Below, one piece after another: positions 53,401-62,847 of a stretch of DNA of 64,000 bases. The first letter of the stretch is position 1. Every line of letters begins with the position of its first letter. A model generated the notes under the pieces. The model saw only the letters and a program-made list of their open reading frames with translations, was not told where the DNA came from and did no database searches. The stretch is from the NCBI GenBank assembly GCA_011390955.1, contig JAABRM010000006.1, forward strand, positions 124,001 to 188,000, read 5' to 3'. The position numbers and the translations under genes are program-made. This stretch comes from Oscillatoriales cyanobacterium. GTDB lineage: Bacteria; Cyanobacteriota; Cyanobacteriia; Cyanobacteriales; Laspinemataceae.

Positions 53401-53942
53401 CATGAAATTCGCCAAAATCCTTAAATTCCTTCTTACCCCCGCGATCGCAACTATCTTAAGCAGTTGCACCATCTATCCCCGGATGCTCAATTTTTCCTTT
53501 GATGTCGGGGGACGCGGAACGCGGATTAAACTCGCAATTCGATGAACTTACCCCACAAGTGGCAGGACGTTATATTGTCTTTGCCTCTGACCGATTGGGA
53601 CGCCAAGATATTTATCTATTTGATGGATTAAGTCGGCGTTTGGTTGATTTACCGGGATTAAATAGCCTAGATGCGATCGCCTCTGACCCAGGGGTTTCTC
53701 AAGACGGACGTTATATTGTATTTACTCGCATTCAACAAGACAACACCGACATCTACCTCTACGATCGCGAAACTCGTCAACTGAGAAACCTCACCGCAAA
53801 CCTCGCTGCCCAAGTGCGCCATCCTACCATTAGTGCCGATGGCAGTACCATTGCCTTTGAATCCAGTGCCAATGGCCAATGGGATATTTTAGTCTATGAC
53901 CAGTCTGGCAAACCTTTAAATGTGCCAATGGATCCTCGGTGA
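53401..53942 (+). pseudogene. TolB-like lipoprotein gene with a frameshift in a G5 run
   Basis: ATG 53401 opens MKFAKILKFLLTPAIATILSSC, a signal with lipobox (LSSC), then YPRMLNFSFDVGG. In that frame it runs into unrelated sequence and stops at 53545. From ~53505 the +1-shifted frame carries the rest: AERGLNSQFDELTPQVAGRYIVFASDR (in pieces), three PD40 repeats and stop at 53942. Removing one G from GGGGG at 53507-53511 restores a single frame reading FDVGDAERGLNSQFD. This may be a real pseudogene, a slippage-controlled gene or a base-calling error. About 179 residues if restored, similar to the gene at 52453. Confidence 0.78.
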
Positions 53943-54196
53943 TCGCTTGGTGGTGGTGAGGCAGCGATCGGGTGCAGAGGAGCTTCTTGTGCGGAGGGGC
54001 AGAGGAGAACAATTAACAATTGATAATTGACAATTGACAATTAAATACCACGATCGATTATCAATTATCAATTATCAATTATCGATTATCGATTATCAAT
54101 TATCAATTATCAATTACACCCCAACCAACCAACAACAACCAACAAACAACTTGCCAACAAACAACAAAAAAATTAAACACTTTTTATCATGTAGTT
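53943..54196. repeat. Composite array, inverted orientation, right of the frameshifted TolB-like gene
   Basis: CGGAGGGGCAGAGGAGAACA (53993-), AATTGACA/TCAATTATCAATTA units, TTACACCCCAACCAACC and CAACAAACAAC units to ~54165. It is the reverse complement in order of the array at 53020-53400, so the gene is framed by inverted repeats. Confidence 0.8.
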
Positions 54197-55618
54197 ATGA
54201 CTTCCTATTCTCAGATTTTACGTTTAACAACATCCGTAATGTTAGCGGCAGCAATTACAACAGGTGCCATTCCCTTAAAGCATCCGTTTCGCCTCCTGCC
54301 TGCTCATGCCCAAAACAGTGATGAAATCACCAACATAGAAGTGTATGAAAAAGCCAGTCCGGCGGTGGTTTCTATTTCCGTCAGTGGATCGCGAGGCAGT
54401 GGCAGTATTATTACCCCAGATGGCTTGGTATTAACTAATGCTCACGTTATTGCCAATGCTAGAACCAATGTTGTCACCGTGGTGATGGCCGATCGCCGAA
54501 GGTTTAGAGCGGACATTATTGCCATCGCTGACAATGGCTTAGACCTAGCGGTGCTGAAAATTCGGGATCAAAATAATTTGCCCACAATTCCCATTGCCAA
54601 TCTCAACTCAGTCCGAGTGGGACAAAGAGCATTTGCGATCGGCAATCCCTTCGGTCTTCAGGGAACTTTTACCACGGGAATTATTAGCCGAATTGACCAA
54701 CAAAGAGGTTTAATTCAAACCGACGCCGCCATAAATCCGGGGAACTCTGGGGGGCCATTACTCAACTCTAGGGGTGAATTAATTGGCGTCAACACGGCTA
54801 TTTTCACCACCAGAGAAAATACCGGAAATATTGGCATTGGCTTTGCGATTTCCACTAACCGGATTCAGCCTTTTTTAACCGCAGTCAGAGAAGGAAATGC
54901 CCCGTCAATCGCCCAGCGGCGGCCACAACCCCGGACACTGAAACCTGCTGAAACCTTAGTCCTCAATCAGCCACCGATTGAACGAAGCCTGAGCCAAGAT
55001 GCGAATGTTTTACCAGTCGATAGGAGCTTTTTTGATATTTATACATTTGAAGGCAAAGCGGGTCAAGAAGTCATTCTGGAAATGAGTAGTAATGATATTG
55101 ATAGCTATTTAATCTTACTCGATACCACCGGACAAGAACTGGCTCAAGACGATGATGGTGGGCAGAACCGCAATGCCAAAATCCGGGTGACATTACCGGA
55201 AAATGGAACTTATACTGTATTGGCAAATTCCGCTCAAGGGCAAGAATTTGGCACATACCGTTTATCAGCCAACACCATTGGCAACCAGTGGATTTTGCGA
55301 GTAGAAGAAGAACTCAGAGTGGGTGATGCGGTTATCCCTTCTGATGGCAGTTTATATGATGATTATCTATTTGAAGGTCGTGCCGGTCAAGCGATCGCGA
55401 TTAACATGGATAGCAATGATTTTGATACTTATTTGGTCTTAATCGGTCCCGACGGTCGAGCCCTAGAAGAAAACGACGATCGCAATTCTCAAACCACCAA
55501 TTCTACGATTCGGATTACTTTACCCACCACTGGCAAATATCGAATTTTAGCCAATACGGTAAATAATCGGGGACGGGGACGCTATACCTTGACCGTACAA
55601 GAAAACCGCAGCCAGTAA
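54197..55618 (+). CDS. HtrA-like trypsin-type serine protease with two PPC domains
   Basis: 473 residues. Signal peptide ends near LLPAHAQN (~40). The protease domain (~45-240) has the HtrA/DegP triad His83 (TNAHVIAN), Asp117 (DNGLDLAVL) and Ser184 (INPGNSGGPLL), with FAIGNPFGLQGTFTTGIIS typical of cyanobacterial HhoA/HtrA. Instead of a PDZ domain it carries two bacterial pre-peptidase C-terminal (PPC) domains (~275-368 and ~380-470; VDRSFFDIYTFEG...YLILLDTTGQEL and GSLYDDYLFEG...YLVLIGPDGR). The missing PDZ suggests different substrate capture; PPC domains are usual in secreted proteases. Predicted periplasmic or extracellular. ATG at 54197; no coupled neighbour. Confidence 0.93.
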   Translation: MTSYSQILRLTTSVMLAAAITTGAIPLKHPFRLLPAHAQNSDEITNIEVYEKASPAVVSISVSGSRGSGSIITPDGLVLTNAHVIANARTNVVTVVMADRRRFRADIIAIADNGLDLAVLKIRDQNNLPTIPIANLNSVRVGQRAFAIGNPFGLQGTFTTGIISRIDQQRGLIQTDAAINPGNSGGPLLNSRGELIGVNTAIFTTRENTGNIGIGFAISTNRIQPFLTAVREGNAPSIAQRRPQPRTLKPAETLVLNQPPIERSLSQDANVLPVDRSFFDIYTFEGKAGQEVILEMSSNDIDSYLILLDTTGQELAQDDDGGQNRNAKIRVTLPENGTYTVLANSAQGQEFGTYRLSANTIGNQWILRVEEELRVGDAVIPSDGSLYDDYLFEGRAGQAIAINMDSNDFDTYLVLIGPDGRALEENDDRNSQTTNSTIRITLPTTGKYRILANTVNNRGRGRYTLTVQENRSQ

Positions 55619-56082
55619 GCCGGTATAAATTGCTGGCCATCAGCATAACTTCGCATAATTTTTGAGGTTTTTCCATTGAAAAAGTCCTGATTTTTAAAAT
55701 ATTAAGGACTTGCTTTAACCCATACCATAAGCAATAAATAATGAAAGATTAAGATTTATATAGCAAGTTCTGCTGTTATTACACCAACTTATCGATCGAC
55801 CCTTGTAGGGACTTGGGCCAGCCGTGTCCCTACCACACTTTATAAGTATGGAATCTGCTGTATGGTTGCGATCGGAAATCAGCCCAAGTTATCTCTAAAA
55901 TTTATCCCAGATTTTATCAGCCTGAATCTCTGATATAATCTAGATAAAATTAGATCAATTTCAAAACAAACTTGCTACAATGGCGATATCTTCCAGGCTG
56001 GATAGTGCAAGGGCGCAAGCATTGCGCCCATAATCCTTTTTGATAGCCAAGAGAATTTTATCGCTGAAATTAGAAATTTTTT
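55619..56082. other. Intergenic region between converging protease and GT2 genes
   Basis: Contains a TAGGGAC...GTCCCTA hairpin (55806-55829) and GGGCGCAAGCATTGCGCCC (56012-56030) followed by ATAATCCTTTTT, a plausible terminator for plus-strand transcription. No gene seen. Confidence 0.55.
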
Positions 56083-57153
56083 CTAAGTTTCTGCGGGATA
56101 ATTTTTCACTTTTGAATCAATAACTTCACGAACTCGATAAATCGGACGATTTTGAGATTCATGGTAAGTTCGCATCATCAATTCTGATAATATTCCAAAA
56201 CAAAATAACTGCACTCCGGTCAGCACTAAAAGCACGGCCAACATGAGCAAAGGTCGTTGACCGATCGCTTGTCCTAAACCCAGTTTTAAGAAAGTTAAAT
56301 ACATACCTAATGCCGTACCCAAAAACATAGATATAATGCCAAACAAGCCAAAAACGTGCATGGGTCGGGTTAAAAACTTCTTCATAAAAAAGATGGTCAT
56401 TAAATCCATGATCACCCGGAAAGTTCGGCTGAGTCCATACTTGCTGGTGCCATACTGTCGCGCATGATGTAATACGGGAATTTCCGTAATTCTGGCACCT
56501 TCAATAAATGCTAATACGGGCAAAAACCGATGTAATTCACCGTAAAGGTTAAGATCGCTAACAATTTCACTGCGATAAGCTTTTAGGGAGCAGCCATAGT
56601 CGTGTAATTGAACCCCAGTGACTTGCCCAATTAGCCAGTTGGCAATTTTGGAAGGCAAGAGTCTGGTTAAGGCATCATCTTGTCTTTTTTTCCGCCAACC
56701 ACTGACTAAATCATAGCCTTCTTCTAGTTTGGCGATCGCTCTGGGAATATCTGTGGGATCATTTTGCAAATCCCCATCCATTGTGACAATAATTTCGCCT
56801 CTAGCATACTCAAATCCAGCGGCCATTGCTGGAGTTTGTCCATAGTTGCGTCGTAAAAGAACCGCTCGGAGATCGGTTCTTTGTTCGGCGATTTCTTTCA
56901 GCAGCTTTCTAGAGCCATCTTTTGAGCCATCATCCACACAAATAATTTCATAAGTGATGTTCGTCGGTTTGAGGGTGGAGGATATGGCATCAATTAGTCG
57001 GGGGATGCTGTCTACTTCATTGTAAATGGGAACAACCACTGAGATTTTGGGAGGCTGATGAGCGGATATCGTGTTAGATGCTTGAGTGTTAGATGCTTGA
57101 TTGTTAGATTCTTGATTGTTAGATGCTTGAGCGGACATTTTTGCTGGTTCCAT
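56083..57153 (-). CDS. Family 2 glycosyltransferase (DPM1/GtrB-like) with membrane anchor
   Basis: 356 residues from ATG 57153 (MEPAKMSAQ); ATG 57138 is also possible. The frame extends to 57363 only because MITE copy A and adjacent DNA lack stops. N-terminal SNNQ/ASNTQ repeats (TTAGATGCTTGA units at 57075-57130) precede the GT-A domain: ISVVVPIYNEVDSIPRL, CVDDGSKDGS, VTMDGDLQNDP (metal/nucleotide site) and YDLVSGWRKKRQDD. Two C-terminal transmembrane segments (HVFGLFGIISMFLGTALGMYL and LLMLAVLLVLTGVQLFCFGIL) follow. The relatives transfer sugar from nucleotide donor to a polyprenyl phosphate or lipid A-type acceptor. Confidence 0.9.
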   Translation of the reverse strand: MEPAKMSAQASNNQESNNQASNTQASNTISAHQPPKISVVVPIYNEVDSIPRLIDAISSTLKPTNITYEIICVDDGSKDGSRKLLKEIAEQRTDLRAVLLRRNYGQTPAMAAGFEYARGEIIVTMDGDLQNDPTDIPRAIAKLEEGYDLVSGWRKKRQDDALTRLLPSKIANWLIGQVTGVQLHDYGCSLKAYRSEIVSDLNLYGELHRFLPVLAFIEGARITEIPVLHHARQYGTSKYGLSRTFRVIMDLMTIFFMKKFLTRPMHVFGLFGIISMFLGTALGMYLTFLKLGLGQAIGQRPLLMLAVLLVLTGVQLFCFGILSELMMRTYHESQNRPIYRVREVIDSKVKNYPAET

Positions 57154-57218
57154 TTTTTGTGCAAACAAATCTTGAGGATGATTTCGGATGATTGACGATG
57201 ATTGGCGATCGCAAGTTC

Positions 57219-57370
57219 TAAGTAGGTGAACATAATTAATTGCACTTTTCGTTCCCCGCCGATAGGCTGTGGATTCCCGTCGGAGTTTACCCCCGCGAAT
57301 GCGTGGGGCGGGAATGACAGTTTTTCTTCTGATATGGTCTGTAGTGCATTTATTTCTGCCCAACTACTTA
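57219..57370. mobile_element. TAAGTAG-type MITE, copy A
   Basis: Left end TAAGTAGGTGAACATAATTA (57219) and right end GTGCATTTATTTCTGCCC then AACTACTTA (57370) are imperfect inverted repeats matching at about 21 of 27 positions. Interior: ATTCCCGTCGG...CGGGAATGACAG. 152 bp, no gene. It ends 66 bp upstream of the GT2 start codon and supplies most of its spurious N-terminal frame. Confidence 0.88.
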
Positions 57371-57678
57371 TAAATTTGAAATTTTTATTTTATATAAGCG
57401 ATCGCCCCCGAACTCAATTCAAACTCTCGGATGGGATGTTTCCGCTGAATCATAAGATAGATGAATTTAGTAAACCCTAACCGAAAGAGAGAGGAAATAG
57501 TATTTATATTGTAGGGTGGGCAAAAGTTCACCATCATAATATATGGTAGGGTGGATATTTTTGCCCACCCTACGAATGTTAGGGACTTACTGATGAACGA
57601 AGGAATAAAAAAAGATAAATAACTGTCCGATTAATTTCCCCAAAAAATGTCAAAATAGAACCAGTGACTTACACCTAA
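57371..57678. repeat. TAGGGTGGGC repeats upstream of cofH
   Basis: TGTAGGGTGGGCAAAAGTTCACCA (57511-57534) and ATGGTAGGGTGGATATTTTTGC followed by CCACCCTACG (57543-57575), flanked by AT-rich DNA. The cofH promoter probably lies in 57590-57660. Confidence 0.6.
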
Positions 57679-57687
57679 TTGCGATCT

Positions 57688-58893
57688 GTGACTACTATAA
57701 CTGTTGAGCAACTTCTTGAGAAGATAAGGGCTGGTAATGAGTTATCTGAGGCCGCAGCAGTGCAACTGCTCAAGGTAACGAATCCAGATGTGTACTTGAT
57801 GATTCAAGAAACGGCTAATCAACTAAGAAGCCAGCAAGTTGGAGATTTGGTGACTTATGTAATTAACCGAAATATTAATTTTACCAATATCTGCGAACAA
57901 CATTGCAGCTTTTGTGCTTTTCGGCGGGATGCGGGGGAAGCCGGTGCTTTTTGGCTAGATTGGGAACAAATCGAGCAAAAGGCGGCAGAAGGGGTCAGGC
58001 GAGGGGCAACGGAAATCTGTATGCAAGGGGGGTTAAATCCGGCGGCGAAGGTTGGCGGCGCCAGTTTACCTTATTACATCAAGTTAGTCCAAACGATTAA
58101 AAATCGCTTTCCTGATTTACATATTCATGCTTTTTCCCCCCAGGAAGTGCAGTTTATTGCTAGGGAGGATGGTTTGACTTATGAGCAGGTGATTGGCGCT
58201 TTGGCGGATGCGGGGGTGGGTTCGATGCCAGGAACTGCGGCAGAGGTGCTCGACGATCGCATCAGACAGGTGATTTGTCCGGAAAAGTTGAATACTGAGA
58301 CTTGGTTAGAGATTGTGGGTACGGCCCATCGCCTGGGAATGCCCACTACCAGTACGATGCTTTGTGGACATATTGAAACCCCAGAACAGCAAGTTAGCCA
58401 TTTGGCCCAGTTGCGATCGCTCCAAAAAACGGCAATAGAAAGAAATTACCCGGCGCGGATTACGGAATTTATCTTGCTGCCTTTTGTCGGTCAAGAAGCC
58501 CCAGCGCCTTTGCGGCGTCGGGTTGGCCGTGACCAGCCAATTTTAGCCGATACGTTACACCTAACGGCGGTTGCCCGAATGTTTCTGGGTGATTGGATTC
58601 CCAATCATCAGCCCAGTTGGGTGAAACTGGGTTTAGCGGGGGCAACGGAAGCGCTGAATTGGGGGTGTAATGATATTGGCGGCACTTTGATGGAAGAACA
58701 TATTACAACGATGGCCGGGGCAATGGGGGGGACTTGTCTGGAACCAGAAACTTTACAAGGGGCGATCGCTTCAATTGGTCGTCAGCCTCAACAACGAGAT
58801 ACCTTATATAAGCCGGTAGATCGATCTGCGGATGATTTCTCTGTCAACTCCCGTGACGGCCATGATTTAAGGATGCGATCCCTGAGAACATAA
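57688..58893 (+). CDS. cofH: FO synthase subunit 2, CofH (radical SAM)
   Basis: Couples 5-amino-6-ribitylaminouracil and tyrosine with CofG to form the deazaflavin FO, the antenna chromophore of many cyanobacterial photolyases. Cluster cysteines in [10 protein letters not shown] (CxxxCxxC, residues ~69, 73, 76), preceded by NRNINFTNI. Downstream motifs [37 protein letters not shown] and FIPLPF-like [12 protein letters not shown] are typical of CofH. About 401 residues from GTG 57688; TTG 57679 would add three. cofG is not in this window; in cyanobacteria the two genes are often unlinked. A DUF3352 gene follows in the same direction. Confidence 0.93.
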   Translation: MTTITVEQLLEKIRAGNELSEAAAVQLLKVTNPDVYLMIQETANQLRSQQVGDLVTYVINRNINFTNICEQHCSFCAFRRDAGEAGAFWLDWEQIEQKAAEGVRRGATEICMQGGLNPAAKVGGASLPYYIKLVQTIKNRFPDLHIHAFSPQEVQFIAREDGLTYEQVIGALADAGVGSMPGTAAEVLDDRIRQVICPEKLNTETWLEIVGTAHRLGMPTTSTMLCGHIETPEQQVSHLAQLRSLQKTAIERNYPARITEFILLPFVGQEAPAPLRRRVGRDQPILADTLHLTAVARMFLGDWIPNHQPSWVKLGLAGATEALNWGCNDIGGTLMEEHITTMAGAMGGTCLEPETLQGAIASIGRQPQQRDTLYKPVDRSADDFSVNSRDGHDLRMRSLRT

Positions 58894-58944
58894 AGCAAAG
58901 CTATTTCACGACTTGCAATTGAGCCTGAACCGAGAAGGAAAGTG

Positions 58945-60666
58945 ATGATTTCACAAGATAAACGAAATATAATGATTGCTGCCGGGGCCGCTACCCTGGT
59001 GCTGATTGGCGGAGTTGCCACATTTTGGGGGATTACGAACAAACAATCCCAAAGATTTGGTCCACGGGGAAGTGAATTATTGCCTGAGAATACTTTGATG
59101 GCGATTTCTGTCACTACCGATGAGCGGGAATGGACGAAAATCCGTCAGTTTGGCACTCCAGAAAGTCAAAAACTATTTGATGGGAAATTGGCCGAACTGC
59201 GCGATCGCTTTTTGACCGCCAACGGCTATAACTATGCTGAAGATATGCAGCCTTGGGTCGGCAGAGAAATCACCATTGGTTTTTTGCCGCCACCGGGTCT
59301 TAATTTGACGGAAAAGGAAAAGGAAAAGGAAAACGAATCGACGCCACCACAGGGATCGGCAACTTCAGTGCAACAATCGGTGGTGATGCTGCTGCCGATC
59401 GCTAATGCGGCGCGGGCTAAAGAATTTCTAGCCTCTCCGAAATCTGTCCATCAAATTCAGTGGGTTGACCGGACTTATCAAGGAGTTGAAATTAAAGAAA
59501 CCGTTGACCGAATCCCGGAAAATTACTCAATTACTGCGATCGATGGCAAATATTTGGCGATCGCCAATAGTTCAGAGGCGATTAACCGTGCCATTGACAC
59601 TTATAAAAAAGGAAATTCTCTGCGCGATCGATCTGGTTTTAATCAAGCTTGGAGAACCTTGGACAACTCCAGAGCCTTTGCTCAATTTTATGTGAATATA
59701 CCCGTCGCCGCCAGTGTCACTGCGTTGCGATTAGATCGATCGGCTAATCCCCAGAGTTTAGCTGCCGTCCAACAACAACAGGGGATTGCCGCAAATATTA
59801 TGCTGGAGTCGGAAGGGATCCGGTTTCAGAGTGTCGCGTGGCTGAAAGCAGACAGCGATCGCAAATATCTCATTCCCCAACCTGGGGATAACATCCTCAA
59901 CCGCCTACCATCAGAAACCTCAATGGTCGTTTCCGGGGCAAATTTACAACAGTTATGGCAGGACTATACCCAAGGGGCCGGGACTAATCCCCTGGCACCG
60001 ATCGACCCTGACTGGTTTATCACGGCGATTAAAAATACCACCAAATTAGATTTAGAGAAAGATTTATTGAATTGGATGGCGGGGGAATTCGCCCTGGGCT
60101 TAGTTCCCGCTGGTCAAAACAATGACGTTTCTTCGTTTCAGGCAGCCCTAGTGTTTATGGTAAAAGCAAGCGATCGCCGTGCCGCAGAAACCATTCTCAC
60201 TCAGATCGATCGGGTAATGGCCGAGGAATATAACTTTAAAGTCCAACCAGGAAAAATTGGCGAACAACCCGTCGTGAATTGGACCTCAGAATATGGCGCT
60301 TTACAAATCACCCACGGCTGGCTTGATGGTGATTTGGCCTTTTTAACCTTTGGCGCCCCCCTGAGTAGCACATTTGTGCCCAAACCTAGCAATCCCCTGG
60401 GGATGAATCCGCAGTTCCAACAAGCGGTTCCCAGCCAGCTATCTCCGAACAATGGTCAATTCTTCATTGATGTGGAACAGATCGTTAACCAAAACCCTCC
60501 CAGTTGGCTGAGACTGCCTCCTGACCAAAAAACTATGGTCAACGGCATTCGTTCTATTGGGGTGACTGCGGCGGCGACAACTCCTCGAACCGCCCAGTAT
60601 GAGATTTTTGTCCGGCTGAAAACTGCTGGCACACCGGCGCCTTTACCTCCCGCGAAAGCTAAGTAG
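58945..60666 (+). CDS. DUF3352 family protein
   Basis: 573 residues from ATG 58945 preceded by GAGAAGGAAAG; a GTG at 58942 is the alternative. One N-terminal membrane helix (IMIAAGAATLVLIGGVATFWG) then a large periplasmic or lumenal domain with DUF3352 character (LPENTLMAISVTTDEREW, FLTANGYNYAEDMQPWVGREITIGFLPP in pieces, FMVKASDRRAAETIL). A KEKEKEKEN tract (59312-59330) sits in a loop. The function of DUF3352 proteins is unknown. They are common, often multi-copy, in cyanobacteria and anchored to a membrane. The stop is followed directly by a TTGGTTG array. Confidence 0.88.
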   Translation: MISQDKRNIMIAAGAATLVLIGGVATFWGITNKQSQRFGPRGSELLPENTLMAISVTTDEREWTKIRQFGTPESQKLFDGKLAELRDRFLTANGYNYAEDMQPWVGREITIGFLPPPGLNLTEKEKEKENESTPPQGSATSVQQSVVMLLPIANAARAKEFLASPKSVHQIQWVDRTYQGVEIKETVDRIPENYSITAIDGKYLAIANSSEAINRAIDTYKKGNSLRDRSGFNQAWRTLDNSRAFAQFYVNIPVAASVTALRLDRSANPQSLAAVQQQQGIAANIMLESEGIRFQSVAWLKADSDRKYLIPQPGDNILNRLPSETSMVVSGANLQQLWQDYTQGAGTNPLAPIDPDWFITAIKNTTKLDLEKDLLNWMAGEFALGLVPAGQNNDVSSFQAALVFMVKASDRRAAETILTQIDRVMAEEYNFKVQPGKIGEQPVVNWTSEYGALQITHGWLDGDLAFLTFGAPLSSTFVPKPSNPLGMNPQFQQAVPSQLSPNNGQFFIDVEQIVNQNPPSWLRLPPDQKTMVNGIRSIGVTAAATTPRTAQYEIFVRLKTAGTPAPLPPAKAK

Positions 60667-60793
60667 TTGTTGGTTGTTGGTTGTTGGTTGTTGGTTGTTG
60701 GTTGTTGGTTGTTGGTTGTTGGTTGTTGGTTGTTGGTTGTTGGTTGTTGGTTGTTGGTGGTTGTTCGTTGTTCGTTGTTCGTTGTTGGTTACT
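60667..60793. repeat. TTGGTTG array, ~13 units
   Basis: GTTGTTG-type heptamers run without interruption from 60666 to about 60760, followed by TTCGTTG units. It lies between the DUF3352 gene stop and ccsB. Confidence 0.9.
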
Positions 60794-60946
60794 TGGTATT
60801 TTTATATTTGCTCAGAAATAACTGACCAATAACAAATAACCATCAAGGAACAAACCAATAAATCTGATGATGCGGACAACCCAAGAATGGATACCATATA
60901 AAGAACTGAAAAATTAACGGTAAACCATTGAAGGGGTGAAATTTTT

Positions 60947-62032
60947 ATGAATTTGGTGTTACTCCAGAATTATCTGGACAATGCAGCATTTGCCGTATTG
61001 CTGGTGACGATGATGCTTTATTGGGTGGGTGCTGCCTTTCCGGGGATTCCTTTGCTCTGGGGTTTGGGAACCAGTGGCATGGCGATCGCCAACCTCTGCA
61101 TGGCCACCTTACTCGGTGCCCGTTGGATCGAAGCCGGTTACTTTCCCTTGAGTAACTTGTATGAATCCCTCTTTTTCCTGGCTTGGGGCATTACCACCAT
61201 GCATTTGATTGCGGAAAATATGAGCCGCAGCCGCTTGGTGGGAGTGGCTACCGCACCCGTGGCAATGGGAATTACCGCTTTTGCCGCTTTAACCTTGCCC
61301 CCACAAATGCAATCCGCTGAACCCCTGGTTCCAGCCTTAAAATCTAACTGGCTGATGATGCACGTCAGCGTGATGATGCTGAGTTATTCCACCCTGATGG
61401 TGGGTGCGGTATTGGCGATCGCCTTCCTAATTGTCACTCGCGGACAAGCGGTGGAACTCCGAGGCAGTTCCATTGGTAACGGCGCCTACCGCAACTCAGA
61501 AAATCGCTTACAACTAGGGGCTGACGCCTTAGTAATCAATCAATTTAGCCCTACGACCACCGCCGAAGCCTGCCCCCGCGAAGGCGGGGGTGCCGGATTT
61601 ACCCAGAATAATGGCAGCCCTGGGAGTTCCTCCAACGTGGCACTCCTGGAACCCAAGCAGGTGAAAACCGCCGGACAATTCCCAGAAGCCACCACCCTCT
61701 CTCCGCAACGTCTCAGCCTTGCGGAAACCCTGGATAACATTAGTTATCGGATCATTGGTCTGGGATTTCCCCTGCTGACCATTGGGATTATTGCCGGGGC
61801 AGTTTGGGCCAATGAAGCTTGGGGCACCTACTGGAGTTGGGATCCCAAAGAAACTTGGGCCTTGATTACCTGGTTGGTATTCGCCGCCTATCTTCATGCC
61901 CGGATTACCCGGGGTTGGCAAGGTCGCCGTCCAGCAATTTTAGCCGCCACTGGTTTTGTGGTCGTTTGGATCTGCTATCTTGGGGTCAATCTTTTGGGCA
62001 AAGGTTTGCACTCTTACGGTTGGTTTTTCTAA
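60947..62032 (+). CDS. ccsB: Cytochrome c biogenesis protein CcsB (CcsA/ResC type heme handling)
   Basis: Polytopic membrane protein that with Ccs1 delivers heme to apocytochromes c such as cytochromes f and c6. 361 residues with about eight hydrophobic segments; the family WWD motif [19 protein letters not shown] lies at ~286-304, and conserved His residues flank it ([28 protein letters not shown]). An internal loop (~165-255) is long and contains [11 protein letters not shown], encoded by a CCCCCGCGAAGGCGGGGG palindrome at 61572-61589, which looks like an in-frame repeat insertion. ATG at 60947. The ccs1 gene is not in the window. Confidence 0.95.
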   Translation: MNLVLLQNYLDNAAFAVLLVTMMLYWVGAAFPGIPLLWGLGTSGMAIANLCMATLLGARWIEAGYFPLSNLYESLFFLAWGITTMHLIAENMSRSRLVGVATAPVAMGITAFAALTLPPQMQSAEPLVPALKSNWLMMHVSVMMLSYSTLMVGAVLAIAFLIVTRGQAVELRGSSIGNGAYRNSENRLQLGADALVINQFSPTTTAEACPREGGGAGFTQNNGSPGSSSNVALLEPKQVKTAGQFPEATTLSPQRLSLAETLDNISYRIIGLGFPLLTIGIIAGAVWANEAWGTYWSWDPKETWALITWLVFAAYLHARITRGWQGRRPAILAATGFVVVWICYLGVNLLGKGLHSYGWFF

Positions 62033-62247
62033 CGTTTATTTGTTGTTGGTTGTTGGTTGTTTGTTATTTGTTGGTTGTTGGCTGTTATATTACTGACAAG
62101 AAGGCTGGCAAATAACGAATAACCAATAACGAACAACGAACAACCAACAAAAGAATCCCTACCCAACAACGAACAACAAACAACCAACAACAAACAACAA
62201 ACAACCAATAACAGTCAATTTGAAAAAATAAGTCCATAAAGGAGATA
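62033..62247. repeat. TTGTTGG/ACAACCAA units upstream of the KGK gene
   Basis: TTGTTGGTTG and GTTTGTTATTTG units (62040-62075) followed by complementary AACGAACAACGAACAACC units (62118-62215). The downstream gene's AAAGGAGA Shine-Dalgarno begins at 62238. Confidence 0.8.
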
Positions 62248-62250
62248 ATG

Positions 62251-62502
62251 ATGGCAGACAAATTTGAAGCCCTCCATGAAGGCGATGTGATTTCTACCAG
62301 TGGTAGTAGCTTAATGTTTCAATGCACTTTCAAAGTTAGTGAATTTATGACAATTCTTCATAGTAAATTAGAAGAAGAAAGTCTATTTTCCGAAGGAATC
62401 GATTGTGAAGTTCTCAGCCCCGGCAAGCAATGGCGCAAAGGCAAGATTCAACTCCGTTTAGAGTTTTGTCCCGATGAGGAAGACTCGGAAAATCTGGAAT
62501 AG
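62251..62502 (+). CDS. KGK domain family protein
   Basis: Small soluble cyanobacterial protein of unknown function, 83 residues from ATG 62251 (ATG 62248 is equally possible); a strong AAAGGAGATA ribosome binding site precedes. It matches the KGK family pattern: HEGDVISTSGSSLMFQCTFKVSEF then LHSKLEE, LFSEGIDCEVLSPGKQWRKGKIQLRLEFCPDE in pieces. The short acidic C-terminus is normal. No partner gene is next to it. In filamentous cyanobacteria KGK genes are often multi-copy. Confidence 0.88.
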   Translation: MADKFEALHEGDVISTSGSSLMFQCTFKVSEFMTILHSKLEEESLFSEGIDCEVLSPGKQWRKGKIQLRLEFCPDEEDSENLE

Positions 62503-62642
62503 ACTTAACCCATTTTTAAAGGAGATGAATTAAGATTGGGTTAGGGTATTTTTTTACCATTCGTTCAAGCCTGATTAAATTTATCCGATCCACCGGGGTT
62601 TTCCCAAATTTATCTGATAATTATGTTCGCATAAACATCAAT

Positions 62643-62690
62643 TAAAAACCAGGTTTATAACCAGACAGTCAGTGATAAACCTGGTTTTTA
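62643..62690. terminator. 16-bp perfect inverted repeat after the KGK gene
   Basis: TAAAAACCAGGTTTAT (62643-62658) and ATAAACCTGGTTTTTA (62675-62690) form a perfect stem with a 16-nt loop. The A-rich left and T-rich right sides make it a plausible bidirectional terminator. The rest of 62503-62847 is AT-rich and probably contains the recN promoter. Confidence 0.65.
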
Positions 62691-62847
62691 AAACAACCTG
62701 TTATTTGGAAAAAAAAGAACCATAAATCAAGCATTGCAGTGGATGTAACTCGAATCTAATCAGCCCAATTTATCTCCAATCGACGCATTTTAATGGGATT
62801 TCCTTTAAATTCTAAAGATTACACCTTTACTCTTAAATAAAAATCTA

